This document shows positions 1-7,645 of a stretch of 35,034 bases of DNA, one piece after another. The notes under the pieces were generated by a model, which saw nothing but the letters and a program-made list of their open reading frames with translations, was not told where the DNA came from and did no database searches. Location of the stretch: positions 1 to 35,034 of the IMG/VR virus record IMGVR_UViG_3300037502_000573, one strand, 5' to 3'. The stretch is from a virus. The first letter of the stretch is position 1; each line of letters begins with the position of its first letter. The translations under genes were made by a program, and so were the position numbers.

Positions 1-936
1 GGGCCTGACCATGAGCCAGAACCAATGGGTCCTAGAGGCCCTGGAGAAGGGGCCACTCAGCCCCATCGAGGCCCTGCAGGGGTGTGGGTGCCTGCGCCTG
101 GCTGCAAGGGTGCGGGAGCTGCGTCAGCAGGGTCACAATATCGTTTCCACAATGGTTACCGAGAACGGCAAGAGCTTTGCCCGGTACACCCTAGCCAAGG
201 AGAAGAAAAATGGTAGGTAAAGTCACCCCCGACACAATGGCATCGGCCAGCATCGTGCCGGCCATCATGGGGCACAGCCCGTATCAATCACCCAACGATT
301 GTCTGATGCGTGCAATTGATGCCACCAAGGGCATCCCTCGCCCAGACCTGGAAGACTCCGAGCCGGCCGACTGGGGCAATCTGCTGGAGACCACCATCCT
401 TGAGCAGGCAGCCCTGCGGATTGGCCTCAATAACCTCAACCTCGATCACACCGAGGCCTATTTCCACCCATTGATCAAGCTGGCCTGCAGCCTCGACGGG
501 TCTGCAGACGGCAATGGCCTGGTGGTCAAGCACAACCCGGATGCTGGCATCTATGTCATGGACTCGGATGAGATTGCCCTCAATGGGGTTGGCGTGATGG
601 AGGCCAAGCTGACGGCCATCGAGCCGACCGATAGCCCACCGCTGTACCAGGGGCCGCTGCAGCTGCAGGCGCAGATGGACATCATTGGTGCCGAGTGGGG
701 CGCAGTCTGCACGCTCTTCAAGGGCAGCCGCCTGCGTGTCTTCCTGTTCAAGAAGCACTCAGCCACCTGTCAGGAAATTGCCAAGGCCGTCATTGATTTC
801 CAGCGCAGAGTGGACCGCTACCTGGTCGAGGGTGCCATTGACTACTACCCACCCAAGAACACCAAGGATGCCGACCGCACCTGGTCAGAGGCCGAGGATA
901 AAGTGGTCACTTTGGACAATGATGTGGCCACCCAGC
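1..936. repeat. Left copy of imperfect terminal direct repeat
   Basis: This segment aligns base for base, with no insertions or deletions, to 34099-35034. By my count about 43 of 936 positions differ (roughly 95% identity). The first 66 bases and the last 127 bases (810-936) are identical. It carries the winged-helix gene and most of the exonuclease gene. The redundancy shows that the genome closes into a circle or concatemer of about 34,098 bp. The divergence shows that the two copies come from different variants or from a diverged duplication. Confidence 0.9.
11..220 (+). CDS. Small winged-helix DNA-binding protein (HTH_39-like)
   Basis: A 69-residue protein. The segment from about residue 15 to 50 (PLSPIEAL, then RLAARVRELRQQGHNI) has the look of the small phage winged-helix family often called HTH_39, in which a short helix, an R-L-x-x-R-I/V recognition helix and a G-H-x-I wing turn follow each other. 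A role as a regulator, or as a DNA-binding partner of the recombination genes, is inferred. It starts at ATG 11, two bases after the stop of the membrane-peptide gene seen in the right-hand copy, and there is only a weak G-rich ribosome site. It overlaps the exonuclease gene by 11 bases, so the two are probably translationally coupled. A second copy at 34109-34318 encodes an identical protein. Confidence 0.6.
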   Translation: MSQNQWVLEALEKGPLSPIEALQGCGCLRLAARVRELRQQGHNIVSTMVTENGKSFARYTLAKEKKNGR

Positions 937-1172
937 TCATTGGGCAGATCACCTTCGCCAAGTCCGAGATCAGGCGGATGGAAGAGGTGGTCGAGCGTGC
1001 CGAGACCAACCTCAAGAACATGATGCGGGATGCCACTGTGGGCCGCTGCGCTGACTGGGAAGTGCGCTGGCCAATGCGCCATTACAAGGCCCAGCCCGAG
1101 CGGGTGGTGCCGGCCAAGGAGGCCAGCTCTGTCCGTCAGTCAACCCTCACCATCAAGGAGCGCACAGCATGA
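210..1172 (+). CDS. YqaJ-type (lambda exonuclease-like) recombination exonuclease
   Basis: A 320-residue protein with the hallmarks of YqaJ/lambda-exonuclease PDDEXK nucleases. There is a GNLLE segment with Glu60, a SLDG segment with Asp96, an E-A-K triad at 131-133, and QLQAQMD at about 151-157, a characteristic helix of the family. Such enzymes digest one strand of duplex DNA from ends and hand the single strand to an annealing protein, which here is the RecT-like product two genes downstream. The start at ATG 210 follows an AAGGAG ribosome site. The stop overlaps the next start as ATGA. The right-hand end of the window carries a partial variant copy differing at only three residues over 242 (N74E, K182R, S184P). 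The assignment to the PDDEXK exonuclease class is firm; exact substrate preference is not visible. Confidence 0.85.
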   Translation: MVGKVTPDTMASASIVPAIMGHSPYQSPNDCLMRAIDATKGIPRPDLEDSEPADWGNLLETTILEQAALRIGLNNLNLDHTEAYFHPLIKLACSLDGSADGNGLVVKHNPDAGIYVMDSDEIALNGVGVMEAKLTAIEPTDSPPLYQGPLQLQAQMDIIGAEWGAVCTLFKGSRLRVFLFKKHSATCQEIAKAVIDFQRRVDRYLVEGAIDYYPPKNTKDADRTWSEAEDKVVTLDNDVATQLIGQITFAKSEIRRMEEVVERAETNLKNMMRDATVGRCADWEVRWPMRHYKAQPERVVPAKEASSVRQSTLTIKERTA

Positions 1173-1387
1173 AGTGGACCGGCATAGGTTGGAGCGGTTC
1201 GATGGCAGAAAAATTCGCCCAGAAGGTTTTTGTGCTCAATGACATCATTTTTGTGCCGCACTACCTAAATCAGGGCATTTTTGTGTCACCCGGTGGCCGC
1301 AACTGGACACCATCGCAGCTCAAAGAGATGGGGGCAACCGAGTCCATTCGGATGCTCTGGAAGAGACCTTACTACTTAGGAGAATGA
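1169..1387 (+). CDS. Hypothetical 72-residue protein between exonuclease and annealing protein
   Basis: I do not recognise this family. The 72-residue product is mixed polar and aromatic, has no membrane segment, and contains one potential beta-rich stretch (VFVLNDIIFVPHYL) followed by a WTPSQLKEMGA helix start. Its start overlaps the exonuclease stop (ATGA at 1169-1172). Its stop sits within an ATGA that is just before the real start of the RecT-like gene. Tight coupling on both sides and an uninterrupted frame support that it is a real gene co-expressed with the recombination pair. A modulator or DNA-mimic role is possible, but nothing in the sequence shows it. Confidence 0.6.
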   Translation: MKWTGIGWSGSMAEKFAQKVFVLNDIIFVPHYLNQGIFVSPGGRNWTPSQLKEMGATESIRMLWKRPYYLGE

Positions 1388-1389
1388 GA

Positions 1390-2448
1390 ATGTCGAATAT
1401 CGTGCAACAGGGGTTCGCCCCCACCACCCTGACCGAGGCCATGCAGTTCTCGGAGATGCTGTCGAAGTCCCAGATGGTGCCCCGGCAGTATCAGGGCAAA
1501 CCCGAGGATGTGCTGGTGGCTATGCAGTGGGGCCGGGAGATTGGCCTGGCACCCCTGCAGGCCCTGCAGAATATCTCGGTCATCAATGGCAAGCCCAGCG
1601 TATACGGAGATGCAGCCATGGCACTGGTGCAGGCCAGCCCGGTATGCGAGGGCATCGAGGAGACCATCGAGGGCGAGGGCACGGCCAACCCCACCGCAAT
1701 CTGCGTAGCCAAGCGTAAGGGACGCTCCCCGGTGGTGGCTAAGTTCTCGGTCGAGGATGCCAAGAGAGCCGGTCTATGGGGCAAGCAGGGGCCTTGGCAG
1801 GCATATCCCAAGCGGATGCTCCAGATGCGTGCCCGAGGGTTCGCCCTGCGGGATGCCTTCCCTGATGTTCTCAAGGGATTGATCACGGCCGAGGAGGCCC
1901 AGGACTTCCCGGATGAGGCACGCCCAGCCAAGGACATCACCCCACCGAAACCCCGCAACCCTTTGGATGCCATTGCAATGAGTGAAATCAGTCAGGACAT
2001 TGAGCAAAATGACCCACAGCGTGAGTACGCAGAGGTCGAGGAGGTCAACCAGCAGCTGCAGGAGGAGGCCGCCAGCCGCACGGATGAGGTGCTGACCCCG
2101 GTGGCAGAGGCCAGCCTGGTCCAGCAGATCACCAAGCAGTTTGAAGACGCAGGCATTGAGATCGTCGAGGTGGTCGATACCACCTGGTCACTCGGGGTTC
2201 CTGGCAATCCTGACAGGCCGTGCCAAAATTACCAGGAATGGGCCAAGGCCTATGAGGAGCTGGCCGATAAGGTGGCAGCCTCTGGCAAGGCCACCCCGGA
2301 AACTAGGCTCAAAAAACTTGCGGAGTTAAAGGCCGCAAACCAAGCGGTGATTGCTAGGCTAGACCCGGAGATGCAGCTGGTCCACACCAAGGCCATGGTG
2401 GCCAGGCGCAATCACCTCGAGGCTCAAGCCACCAACCCTGGCAAGTAG
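1390..2448 (+). CDS. RecT-family single-strand annealing protein
   Basis: A 352-residue protein. Residues about 15-165 match the RecT-like family found in many proteobacterial phages: the order is VPRQYQGKPEDVLVAMQWG, then ALQNISVINGKPSVYGDA, then a KRKGR/VVAKFSVEDAKRAGLWGKQGPW block, then YPKRMLQMRARGFALRDAFPDVLKG. The rest (about 170-352) is a low-conservation, charged, helical tail. Proteins of this kind coat and anneal complementary single strands produced by the partner exonuclease. ATG 1390 is preferred over ATG 1384 because the AGGAG at 1378-1382 then has proper spacing. The 3' end overlaps the convergent M15 peptidase gene by 25 bases, so no terminator separates the two opposing transcription units. 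Confidence 0.8.
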   Translation: MSNIVQQGFAPTTLTEAMQFSEMLSKSQMVPRQYQGKPEDVLVAMQWGREIGLAPLQALQNISVINGKPSVYGDAAMALVQASPVCEGIEETIEGEGTANPTAICVAKRKGRSPVVAKFSVEDAKRAGLWGKQGPWQAYPKRMLQMRARGFALRDAFPDVLKGLITAEEAQDFPDEARPAKDITPPKPRNPLDAIAMSEISQDIEQNDPQREYAEVEEVNQQLQEEAASRTDEVLTPVAEASLVQQITKQFEDAGIEIVEVVDTTWSLGVPGNPDRPCQNYQEWAKAYEELADKVAASGKATPETRLKKLAELKAANQAVIARLDPEMQLVHTKAMVARRNHLEAQATNPGK

Positions 2449-2888
2449 ACTGTCTTGCCATCCTTCTTTGTGGCCGTCATTACTTGTTTCTTGTTGTCTT
2501 CAAGAACATAGGAAACATGGACCCAACCTGAGTCAGGCACGCCTGGGGTGTAGAACTCCAGGATCAGTTGCCTGAACTCAAGGTTGTCTTTGATCCACTC
2601 TGCAAGCTCTGCGTTGGCCACCCCTGGTATTTCAATGTCAGCGGCCTGGCCGAGGCAGTGATCACTGGTCTTGCTGCCCCCAACCTTGGCGTTGACCTCG
2701 GGGTGTCTGAATCCGCTGTTGACCTTAACACCCTTACCGAAGTGGTCCCGAACGGGCTGGAGAACTCTCTCACAAAGTAGCTTAAGGTTGCCAATCTCTT
2801 TCTCCCCAGGGGTGTTATCCATGTCGTGGCGAAGGGCAGTCTCCGACTTGGTCATCTCTGCCAGCGTGAAGTTCTTTGAGAGGTTCAT
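2424..2888 (-). CDS. M15-family zinc peptidase, probable endolysin
   Basis: A 154-residue protein matching peptidase family M15A (D-Ala-D-Ala carboxypeptidase/endolysin type). The SxHxxGxAxD signature reads SDHCLGQAAD, which puts zinc ligands at His77 and Asp84. The third ligand is His124 in WVHVSY. A SGFRHPEVN segment upstream is also typical. It would cleave cell-wall peptide cross-links during lysis. There is no signal peptide, so it should need the holin encoded immediately upstream, whose stop overlaps this start as ATGA. It is the last gene of the leftward unit and overlaps the RecT-like gene tail to tail. Length is normal for single-domain phage M15 enzymes. Confidence 0.85.
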   Translation of the reverse strand: MNLSKNFTLAEMTKSETALRHDMDNTPGEKEIGNLKLLCERVLQPVRDHFGKGVKVNSGFRHPEVNAKVGGSKTSDHCLGQAADIEIPGVANAELAEWIKDNLEFRQLILEFYTPGVPDSGWVHVSYVLEDNKKQVMTATKKDGKTVYLPGLVA

Positions 2889-3322
2889 TTTTTGCCCAGT
2901 AACTCGTCGATTTGAGAACTCTTCTCTTTTGATCCAGCAGAAGAGCCGAAGTAGTAGCCCAGCACCATGGTGACCGCAGAGGTCAGGGCACCGAGCACAT
3001 AGATCAGGATGTCCTTGGAGTCGGCATCCACATCCACAAAAATTATCACCCCGAAGAGGATGAAGGTCAGGCCAACAGTGCCCAGGGCCAGGACGGGAGT
3101 AACAATTTTGTTAATAAATGGGGCTGCCTCACTGGTGGCAATCTGAATCTCCCGGTTCCGGGCAGACTCCATCTCTTTGCCCATCGCCTCCAGCTCTGCA
3201 AGCTGCCCCTGCTGGGCCATGGCCATCAGCTTTGCCTGGGCTTCTGCCTTGGCGTTGGGGTCAGGCATCACCTTGTCGAGCACCTTCTCCCCGATAGATA
3301 GGATCGCTCCGAGGGGCAACAT
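2885..3322 (-). CDS. Holin of the three-TM (gene-transfer-agent release) type
   Basis: A 145-residue protein. A charged, amphipathic N-terminal half (residues 1-65, rich in Ala, Gln, Glu and Lys) is followed by two clear hydrophobic segments (about 72-95 and 103-127) and the terminal motif YYFGSSAGSKEK, a hallmark of the GTA-type 3-TM holin family. It would form inner-membrane lesions that let the endolysin reach the wall. It lies directly upstream of the M15 peptidase with ATGA overlap, and its own start overlaps the stop of another small membrane protein. Gene order and motif agree, so the holin call is strong. Only two hydrophobic segments are obvious by eye. Confidence 0.8.
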   Translation of the reverse strand: MLPLGAILSIGEKVLDKVMPDPNAKAEAQAKLMAMAQQGQLAELEAMGKEMESARNREIQIATSEAAPFINKIVTPVLALGTVGLTFILFGVIIFVDVDADSKDILIYVLGALTSAVTMVLGYYFGSSAGSKEKSSQIDELLGKK

Positions 3323-3591
3323 TATTCTCTCTCCTTCATGGCATTGATTGCAGAGTAGGCACCCTTACGGCCTACGATCCCGCCCACCGCTCCAATGCAG
3401 AGCAGCATGATGTCTTTCATAATCCCGAGGAATGCCTCGTCTATTGGGGCAATCGCTGTCATGTCTTGCTCGACAAAGATCACAGCCCCGAGGATTGCCA
3501 CCACCGAGAGCAGAAGGATGCCGGCCAGGGTCAGCACAATGGCCGCCCAGACTCGGACCTCGATCTCTTCCGTTGTTAATTCCTTGAACAT
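3322..3591 (-). CDS. Small two-TM membrane protein of the lysis cassette
   Basis: An 89-residue protein with two hydrophobic segments, about residues 17-40 (VWAAIVLTLAGILLLSVVAI and on) and 58-75, ending in a short basic-acidic tail (NAMKERE). I chose ATG 3591 because it has a G-rich ribosome site and forms a TGATG junction with the upstream gene. Longer readings extend into that gene. The small size, double membrane span and position beside a recognised holin suggest an antiholin or accessory holin, but I see no family-specific motif. It is part of a chain of single-base or four-base overlaps with both neighbours. Confidence 0.65.
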   Translation of the reverse strand: MFKELTTEEIEVRVWAAIVLTLAGILLLSVVAILGAVIFVEQDMTAIAPIDEAFLGIMKDIMLLCIGAVGGIVGRKGAYSAINAMKERE

Positions 3592-4112
3592 CAAACCCCC
3601 CTGTTGATAATCAAATTGACTGCGAACCAGATAACACCAATGCCGACTGCCATAATCACCGAGCCACCGCCCCACAGGACAATGCGGTCCCAGAAGTCGG
3701 CCTGCATCTGCTCTTGCTCCTGCTTGGCCTTGATGCGCCTGGCCCTGATCTCTCTGCGCATATTGCAGAACTTAGCGTAGCCATCCATCCCACCGAATCC
3801 ATGCTCCAGGTTACAAAAGGCACCATAAAGGAACTCATGTCGAATATCGGCCTCCATCTGGCGCAGCTTATGCTCGGCCTCGAAGGCGTTGAATGCGTCG
3901 GCAGTGTCATTGCCCTCGTCGGTATTGCCAAAGAGCTTGGGCTTCTTGGGCGTGGCCTTCTCTTTCTGGATGGCCTGCTCTAATTGGTCGGCAACCCCGC
4001 AATACTTGGAGAGCTGACCGAAGACACCCTCCGCTTCTTGTGCGAACTCGCTGGCTTTCTTGATGCCTGACCAGATAGCACTGGCCGTGGCCAGCAGGGT
4101 GATTGGGTCCAT
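3591..4112 (-). CDS. Hypothetical protein with C-terminal membrane anchor (lysis region)
   Basis: A 173-residue protein I do not recognise. The N-terminus has a short Ala-rich amphipathic stretch, the middle (about 40-145) is strongly charged and helical with a Lys/Arg/Gln-rich coiled-coil-like part before the anchor, and the C-terminus has one clear transmembrane segment (about 147-168, VLWGGGSVIMAVGIGVIWFAV). It contains four cysteines scattered in the charged region. Position among holin genes suggests a membrane-associated lysis accessory, but spanin-type lipobox or signal sequences are absent. The start at ATG 4112 overlaps the stop of the metallophosphoesterase gene as TAATG. Confidence 0.6.
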   Translation of the reverse strand: MDPITLLATASAIWSGIKKASEFAQEAEGVFGQLSKYCGVADQLEQAIQKEKATPKKPKLFGNTDEGNDTADAFNAFEAEHKLRQMEADIRHEFLYGAFCNLEHGFGGMDGYAKFCNMRREIRARRIKAKQEQEQMQADFWDRIVLWGGGSVIMAVGIGVIWFAVNLIINRGV

Positions 4113-5170
4113 TACTTACTGCGCCTCCAGGCGAGATACTCTGCCCCAACCTCGGGGTCCCAGAAGACTTTTATGGCATCTGGGTGGGTCTCGTCAAGGT
4201 CAGGGTCAAGGATTGTCATGCAGGCAGGCGACAGGGTCTGGTCTCGGAAGCCCCGCTCCTTGGCATAGGAGTCATACAATTTGTAACTTGCAACTTGGAT
4301 TGCATGGCATATGCGGCCGGTCGATCCATCCTTAATCACCCCGTACCCAGAGGTGTGCTTGTGCCCCGAGATCATCAGGTGATCCCGGTATCCCATCTGT
4401 GCTGCCTTCATCTGGCCGTGGGCTGGGTTCCACTGACTGTGGCCAGCGAAGTCATGCCTAGCATTGATAATGAACTCCCGGCCATTGGGGAAGCGCAGTC
4501 CCACCCTGCACTCGGTCGGTTGGTAGAGGGCATCAGACTGCCTGGCGATCCACTTGATTGGATCGGCCGAACCAGACCAGGCATCATGGTTGCCACCCAC
4601 CATGTACAGCCAGCGGGTGCGTGCAATGAACCACTCGGCCAGCTTCCAGGCCTGGGCAGCAGTGGTGCCCTGGTTGGCATAGAGCCTGGCCAGCCGGCCC
4701 ACCCAGTTATTGGTGGTATCACCCACATTGGCACCCCAGACTCCCTCCTGCTTGGTCAGGTCTGAGTGCCTGCGCAGGGTCTCCAGGTCGGTGCCGTCAT
4801 CGTCCACATGGGGATCGCCAAAGTGCAGGATGCCGATGGGACCATCGAGCTTGACCTTGACAGGGATGAGCTTGGTGGCCTCATGGAAGTCCCGCTTCTT
4901 GCCGAACTGCTTGATGCGCAGCTCGACCAGCTCGTCGATGTCGAGGTCATCGTCTGGCAGGGCCATGATGGTGAACTCGCTGGGCTTCTCGCTGACATCC
5001 GACTCACCGATCAGCTCCGGGAATCTCATCCTGGCTGCCATGAGTCTGTTCTCAAGAGTGGACCTGGCCATCTTTAGATGAGCGGCCGCCTTGATCGAGG
5101 AGTTGTATTTCTTGTAGGCGTGCAGGGCCTCCAGCATCTGGTCCTCTGTGAGGTTCTTCCCCTTACTCAT
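4112..5170 (-). CDS. Calcineurin-like metallophosphoesterase with N-terminal helix-turn-helix
   Basis: A 352-residue protein. Residues about 8-50 look like a Psq/resolvase-type helix-turn-helix (EALHAYKKYNSSIKAAAHLKM, then STLENRL). The rest carries the full metallophosphoesterase motif set: GDPH (119-121), GDT (150-152), GGNHD (192-196), an H-D near 239-240, and GHKH (269-272). All expected metal ligands are therefore present. Phage proteins of this architecture probably act as nucleases or phosphodiesterases on DNA. Substrate cannot be read from sequence. It is encoded between the adhesin genes and the lysis genes, with overlaps to both neighbours (8 bases upstream, TAATG downstream). A catalytic role is likely; whether it belongs to DNA metabolism or to packaging is inference. 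Confidence 0.85.
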   Translation of the reverse strand: MSKGKNLTEDQMLEALHAYKKYNSSIKAAAHLKMARSTLENRLMAARMRFPELIGESDVSEKPSEFTIMALPDDDLDIDELVELRIKQFGKKRDFHEATKLIPVKVKLDGPIGILHFGDPHVDDDGTDLETLRRHSDLTKQEGVWGANVGDTTNNWVGRLARLYANQGTTAAQAWKLAEWFIARTRWLYMVGGNHDAWSGSADPIKWIARQSDALYQPTECRVGLRFPNGREFIINARHDFAGHSQWNPAHGQMKAAQMGYRDHLMISGHKHTSGYGVIKDGSTGRICHAIQVASYKLYDSYAKERGFRDQTLSPACMTILDPDLDETHPDAIKVFWDPEVGAEYLAWRRSK

Positions 5171-5411
5171 ACTTGAGGTCTCCCAGCACTGTGAACTTGG
5201 TGACCATGCCCTTGGGTATGAAGATCAGATTGGCCGTGTCATCCGGGTACCAAGTCTGGGCAATGAGATAGCCCTCCTTCTGCTTCTTGATCAAGAAGCC
5301 TACAGTCCAGACAGGCGAGGCATCTACCCCGGTATCTCTACCAAACTGCCAACCATCGTAATGGCAGGCATCAATCCACTGGACAACAACAATGTCAGGA
5401 CTCTTTACCAT
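5163..5411 (-). CDS. Hypothetical small protein (WIDAC-type)
   Basis: An 82-residue soluble protein with an opening beta-strand plus the motif VVQWIDACHYDGW, a central strand (VGFLIKKQKEGYLIAQTW) and a C-terminal IPKGMVTKFTVL. Small proteins beginning with a W-x-D-A/C segment are common in phages and possibly form a small beta-barrel, but I know no assigned function. ATG 5411 has a purine-rich leader, and the 3' end overlaps the metallophosphoesterase start by 8 bases. The pairing with that gene may mean they act together, which is only inference from position. Confidence 0.6.
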   Translation of the reverse strand: MVKSPDIVVVQWIDACHYDGWQFGRDTGVDASPVWTVGFLIKKQKEGYLIAQTWYPDDTANLIFIPKGMVTKFTVLGDLKYE

Positions 5412-5444
5412 CCGTTTCCCCCGTGTGAAAGCCCGACTCTGACT

Positions 5445-5469
5445 GGGTAATGTTGCCGCCTTATTACCC
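5445..5469 (-). other. Hairpin overlapping a stop codon
   Basis: A perfect 7-bp inverted repeat (GGGTAAT at 5445-5451, ATTACCC at 5463-5469) with an 11-nt loop. Read leftward it overlaps the stop codon of the 81-residue membrane-protein gene. There is no T-tract, so it is more likely an RNA-stabilising or processing element than an intrinsic terminator. Confidence 0.4.
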
Positions 5470-5709
5470 TTTGTTTATGGAGTGGGTGATCCCAATCCAT
5501 ATGGCAGCCACGATGGCCACCGCCACCGCACCAAAGAATGCTAGGGTGCCGTGGTCTGCAATCTTGCGCAGGCGTTTCCCAAAGCGTAAGTCCTGACGAA
5601 ACTCCTCGACCGACTCGGGGTTGTCAATGTTTACTCCGAGAATGGCAAAAGTCTTCTTGACTGCCCGGTCGGCAATCTCACTGCACTCTGGTTTGGTCCC
5701 GCAGTCCAT
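5464..5709 (-). CDS. Small single-TM protein following the tail-fibre genes
   Basis: An 81-residue protein. The first 55 residues are soluble and charged (CSEIADRAVKKTFAILGVNI, then NPESVEEFRQDLRFGKRLR), followed by one transmembrane segment (about 55-76, LAFFGAVAVAIVAAIWIGI). Similar short proteins with a PESVEEFR-type segment and a C-terminal anchor occur near the lysis genes of many phages and are sometimes guessed to be holin-like. I cannot confirm a function. Its start forms a TAATG overlap with the preceding gene, which indicates coupling. Confidence 0.6.
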   Translation of the reverse strand: MDCGTKPECSEIADRAVKKTFAILGVNIDNPESVEEFRQDLRFGKRLRKIADHGTLAFFGAVAVAIVAAIWIGITHSINKG

Positions 5710-6101
5710 TATTCGCTTTCAATTGCGACCCAAGAGGTCGTGCCTTCATCCCATGAGTACCGCTCTCCATCATTAGGATATGGCACGGGCGCACCCCACA
5801 AACAAGTATCCTCGTTCAGCACCCATGAATTAAAAGGTTTTGGAGGAATGAAAGCGTCTCGGTCAGCATCGTAGGTATAGCCGAGTCCAGCATAATTCTT
5901 GCGGAAAGCCTTGGACTGGTCTGCGCTAGGCTCCCCAGTCTCAGGATTGTAGTGAACCCCGCCACGGGTGTTATAGGAAGTCTGTTTGTAAACATCCCCC
6001 GTCCGAGCGGAGAGTTCAGCCTCTTGACCGTCATCTTCCTGTCGGCCTACCGTGATAAAGACCACAATATTGTTTTCATCTAGTTTTGCAAAGTGCGCCA
6101 T
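5709..6101 (-). CDS. Tail-fibre-associated protein of marine-phage type
   Basis: A 130-residue protein of a recognisable marine and cyanophage family. It opens with MAHFAKLDENNIVV, has a YNTRGGVHY core, then FRKNYAGLGYTYDADRDAFI, PPKPFNSWVLNE, and a W-x-A-P-x-P-YP-x-DG ending. These proteins are usually encoded with tail fibres and adhesins and may be chaperones or small fibre-tip proteins. That role is known by association only. ATG 6101 has an AAGGGG ribosome site. It lies 9 bases after the glycine-rich adhesin gene, consistent with joint expression. Confidence 0.7.
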   Translation of the reverse strand: MAHFAKLDENNIVVFITVGRQEDDGQEAELSARTGDVYKQTSYNTRGGVHYNPETGEPSADQSKAFRKNYAGLGYTYDADRDAFIPPKPFNSWVLNEDTCLWGAPVPYPNDGERYSWDEGTTSWVAIESE

Positions 6102-6110
6102 GTTTGCCCC

Positions 6111-7004
6111 TTACGAAAAAGTGACTGTTTCAGAAGTCGTTGAAGTGGCAGTCACGGTATAAATCTTGTACCCAGAAACCGCAGTAGACAATGATGAAGT
6201 CACACCACCAGAAAATGTGGCGGTGTAAGTGTTTGGAATTTTAATAATGACTACGCCAGAGCCGCCTGCGCCCCCAGCCCCACCGTTACTATTTCCTTGG
6301 CCCCCGCCACCACCTCCTGTGTTGGCGGTTGCCGCAGCTGGAGTGGAGGCTGGGAATGGCCCGGTTCCAGATGCGCCACCTCCAGACCCCCCGGTCCCCG
6401 GTGTGCCACCACCCGTTCCTCCACCACCACCGCCCGCCCTAGTGACAGAGGTGCCCGTGATAGATGATGCAGTTCCAGCACCCCCAGCACCAGCGGCTCC
6501 AGAGGATGCGTTTGTTCCTACGGCCCCTGCTCCACCACCCCCACCGCATGAGTAATTTGCGTCATTTACACTTGATCCAGCATTGTTTCCTTGGGATGGA
6601 GATGTTGATGGGGTATTACCAGACCCTGGACTACCGGCCCACCCGCTACCACCGCCCGACCCACCATTCCCCCCATTGTCAGATGCTCTGCCCCCACGAC
6701 CGCCACCAGTTGAGGTAATGGAGCCAAATACAGAGTTGCTCCCGTTGTTTCCACTTGTCGAAGATGGGAAACTGGCCCCACCACCGCCACCAGCACCGAC
6801 GGTTACTGTGTAAGCGACCCCAATATCTAGTGGTTGGTTTGTAAATTCTCTATATCCCCCAGCCCCGCCTCCACCTGATCCATCCCCGCCACCACCGCCA
6901 CCTCCAGCAATAACAAGAAAGTCAGCGGAAAGGCCGCCCCCCACAGCAATACCCCAGCCCCATGCTCTCGCACAAGCTGCCGCAAGCGTCGTGATTACTG
7001 GCAT
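6111..7004 (-). CDS. Glycine-rich receptor-binding adhesin (fibre tip)
   Basis: A 297-residue protein. After a short N-terminal region (MPVITTLAAACARAWGWG, then a FLVIAGGGGGGG segment) it is dominated by glycine runs (GGGGGG, GGSGGG) interleaved with short variable serine/asparagine loops up to about residue 240, and ends in a beta-rich domain (VVIIKIP, then FSGGVTSS). Such a layout suggests a polyglycine-II type sandwich as in phage adhesins that recognise host receptors through the loops. It would sit at the distal end of the fibre. The start has an AAAGGA site. Repetitive glycine coding is expected to be a hotspot of variation between strains. Confidence 0.7.
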   Translation of the reverse strand: MPVITTLAAACARAWGWGIAVGGGLSADFLVIAGGGGGGGDGSGGGGAGGYREFTNQPLDIGVAYTVTVGAGGGGGASFPSSTSGNNGSNSVFGSITSTGGGRGGRASDNGGNGGSGGGSGWAGSPGSGNTPSTSPSQGNNAGSSVNDANYSCGGGGGAGAVGTNASSGAAGAGGAGTASSITGTSVTRAGGGGGGTGGGTPGTGGSGGGASGTGPFPASTPAAATANTGGGGGGQGNSNGGAGGAGGSGVVIIKIPNTYTATFSGGVTSSLSTAVSGYKIYTVTATSTTSETVTFS

Positions 7005-7013
7005 GGTTGTCCT

Positions 7014-7631
7014 TTAAGCGAAAGCAGAAACAGATGCAAAGACCGTGAAGGTCGCTGAACCAGTTTTCACAATCACATAAGTGTAAGCATCAATGCTACT
7101 TGCAGTCCCCTCCGTAGGAGCAGAACCACCCAACCACTTAGGAGTGACTGCATTTCCGTCTACCTGGAAAGCAGAGTTGTAGTAAGCAGTAGAACCTTGC
7201 GTGACCAAGAAAACTATAGTCAGAGATTCACCCGTTGCCATCATAGTGTTGAGGGAGGTTGACCCATCACCTCGGACATTCAGCGTCCAGTTTCCAGAAG
7301 CGTTGGTCGTGTAATAAAGCGCACCTTGGGTCAGAGCATCAAAATTAACCGTCCCCGTTGCCGCAGTCGCAGACACCGTAATCTTCTCTAAAACTTCCTC
7401 AATTTTTGTTGTCGTTCCAAAGGTTTGTTTTGCGGTAAATGATTGAGCCACATCCAACTTGGCCGTGTCGGCATCGTAGCCCTGCACGCTCACCCCAATG
7501 TCAGCAGACTTTAGGATGGTTGCGTCATAGGCCTGGACATCTGTGCCAATGATTAAGCCAGCGATTGCATCGCCAGATTGCAGTTCCTCAATCGAGGTGC
7601 CGTCTAAAACTAAGGGGTATTTATTTGCCAT
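7014..7631 (-). CDS. Putative tail-fibre structural protein
   Basis: A 205-residue protein. An N-terminal segment (residues 1-65, with IIGTDVQAYDATILKS and a similar VSVQGYDADTAKL repeat) resembles connector regions of marine phage fibres. The rest is beta-strand-rich with few charges (VNFDALTQGALYYTTNASGNWTLNVRG is the most typical part). The Q-x-Y-D-A/D motif occurs twice, at about 32-37 and 50-55, a short internal repeat. It lies between the repetitive fibre and the glycine-rich adhesin, so it likely links or caps them. Function as a virion protein is inferred from composition and position. Confidence 0.65.
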   Translation of the reverse strand: MANKYPLVLDGTSIEELQSGDAIAGLIIGTDVQAYDATILKSADIGVSVQGYDADTAKLDVAQSFTAKQTFGTTTKIEEVLEKITVSATAATGTVNFDALTQGALYYTTNASGNWTLNVRGDGSTSLNTMMATGESLTIVFLVTQGSTAYYNSAFQVDGNAVTPKWLGGSAPTEGTASSIDAYTYVIVKTGSATFTVFASVSAFA

Positions 7632-7645
7632 GATCTATTCCTTGA

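Noticed and set aside
1-936. True terminal direct repeat of a T7-like linear genome
   Set aside because: Terminal repeats in one genome are identical; these copies differ at about 43 positions and share exactly 127 bases at the contig end.
4103-4765. Long plus-strand frame opposite the metallophosphoesterase gene
   Set aside because: The minus-strand frame has every metallophosphoesterase motif; the plus frame has no recognisable motif or ribosome site.
6229-6813. Proline-rich plus-strand frames
   Set aside because: They are antisense readings of the glycine-coding runs of the adhesin gene and lack credible starts.
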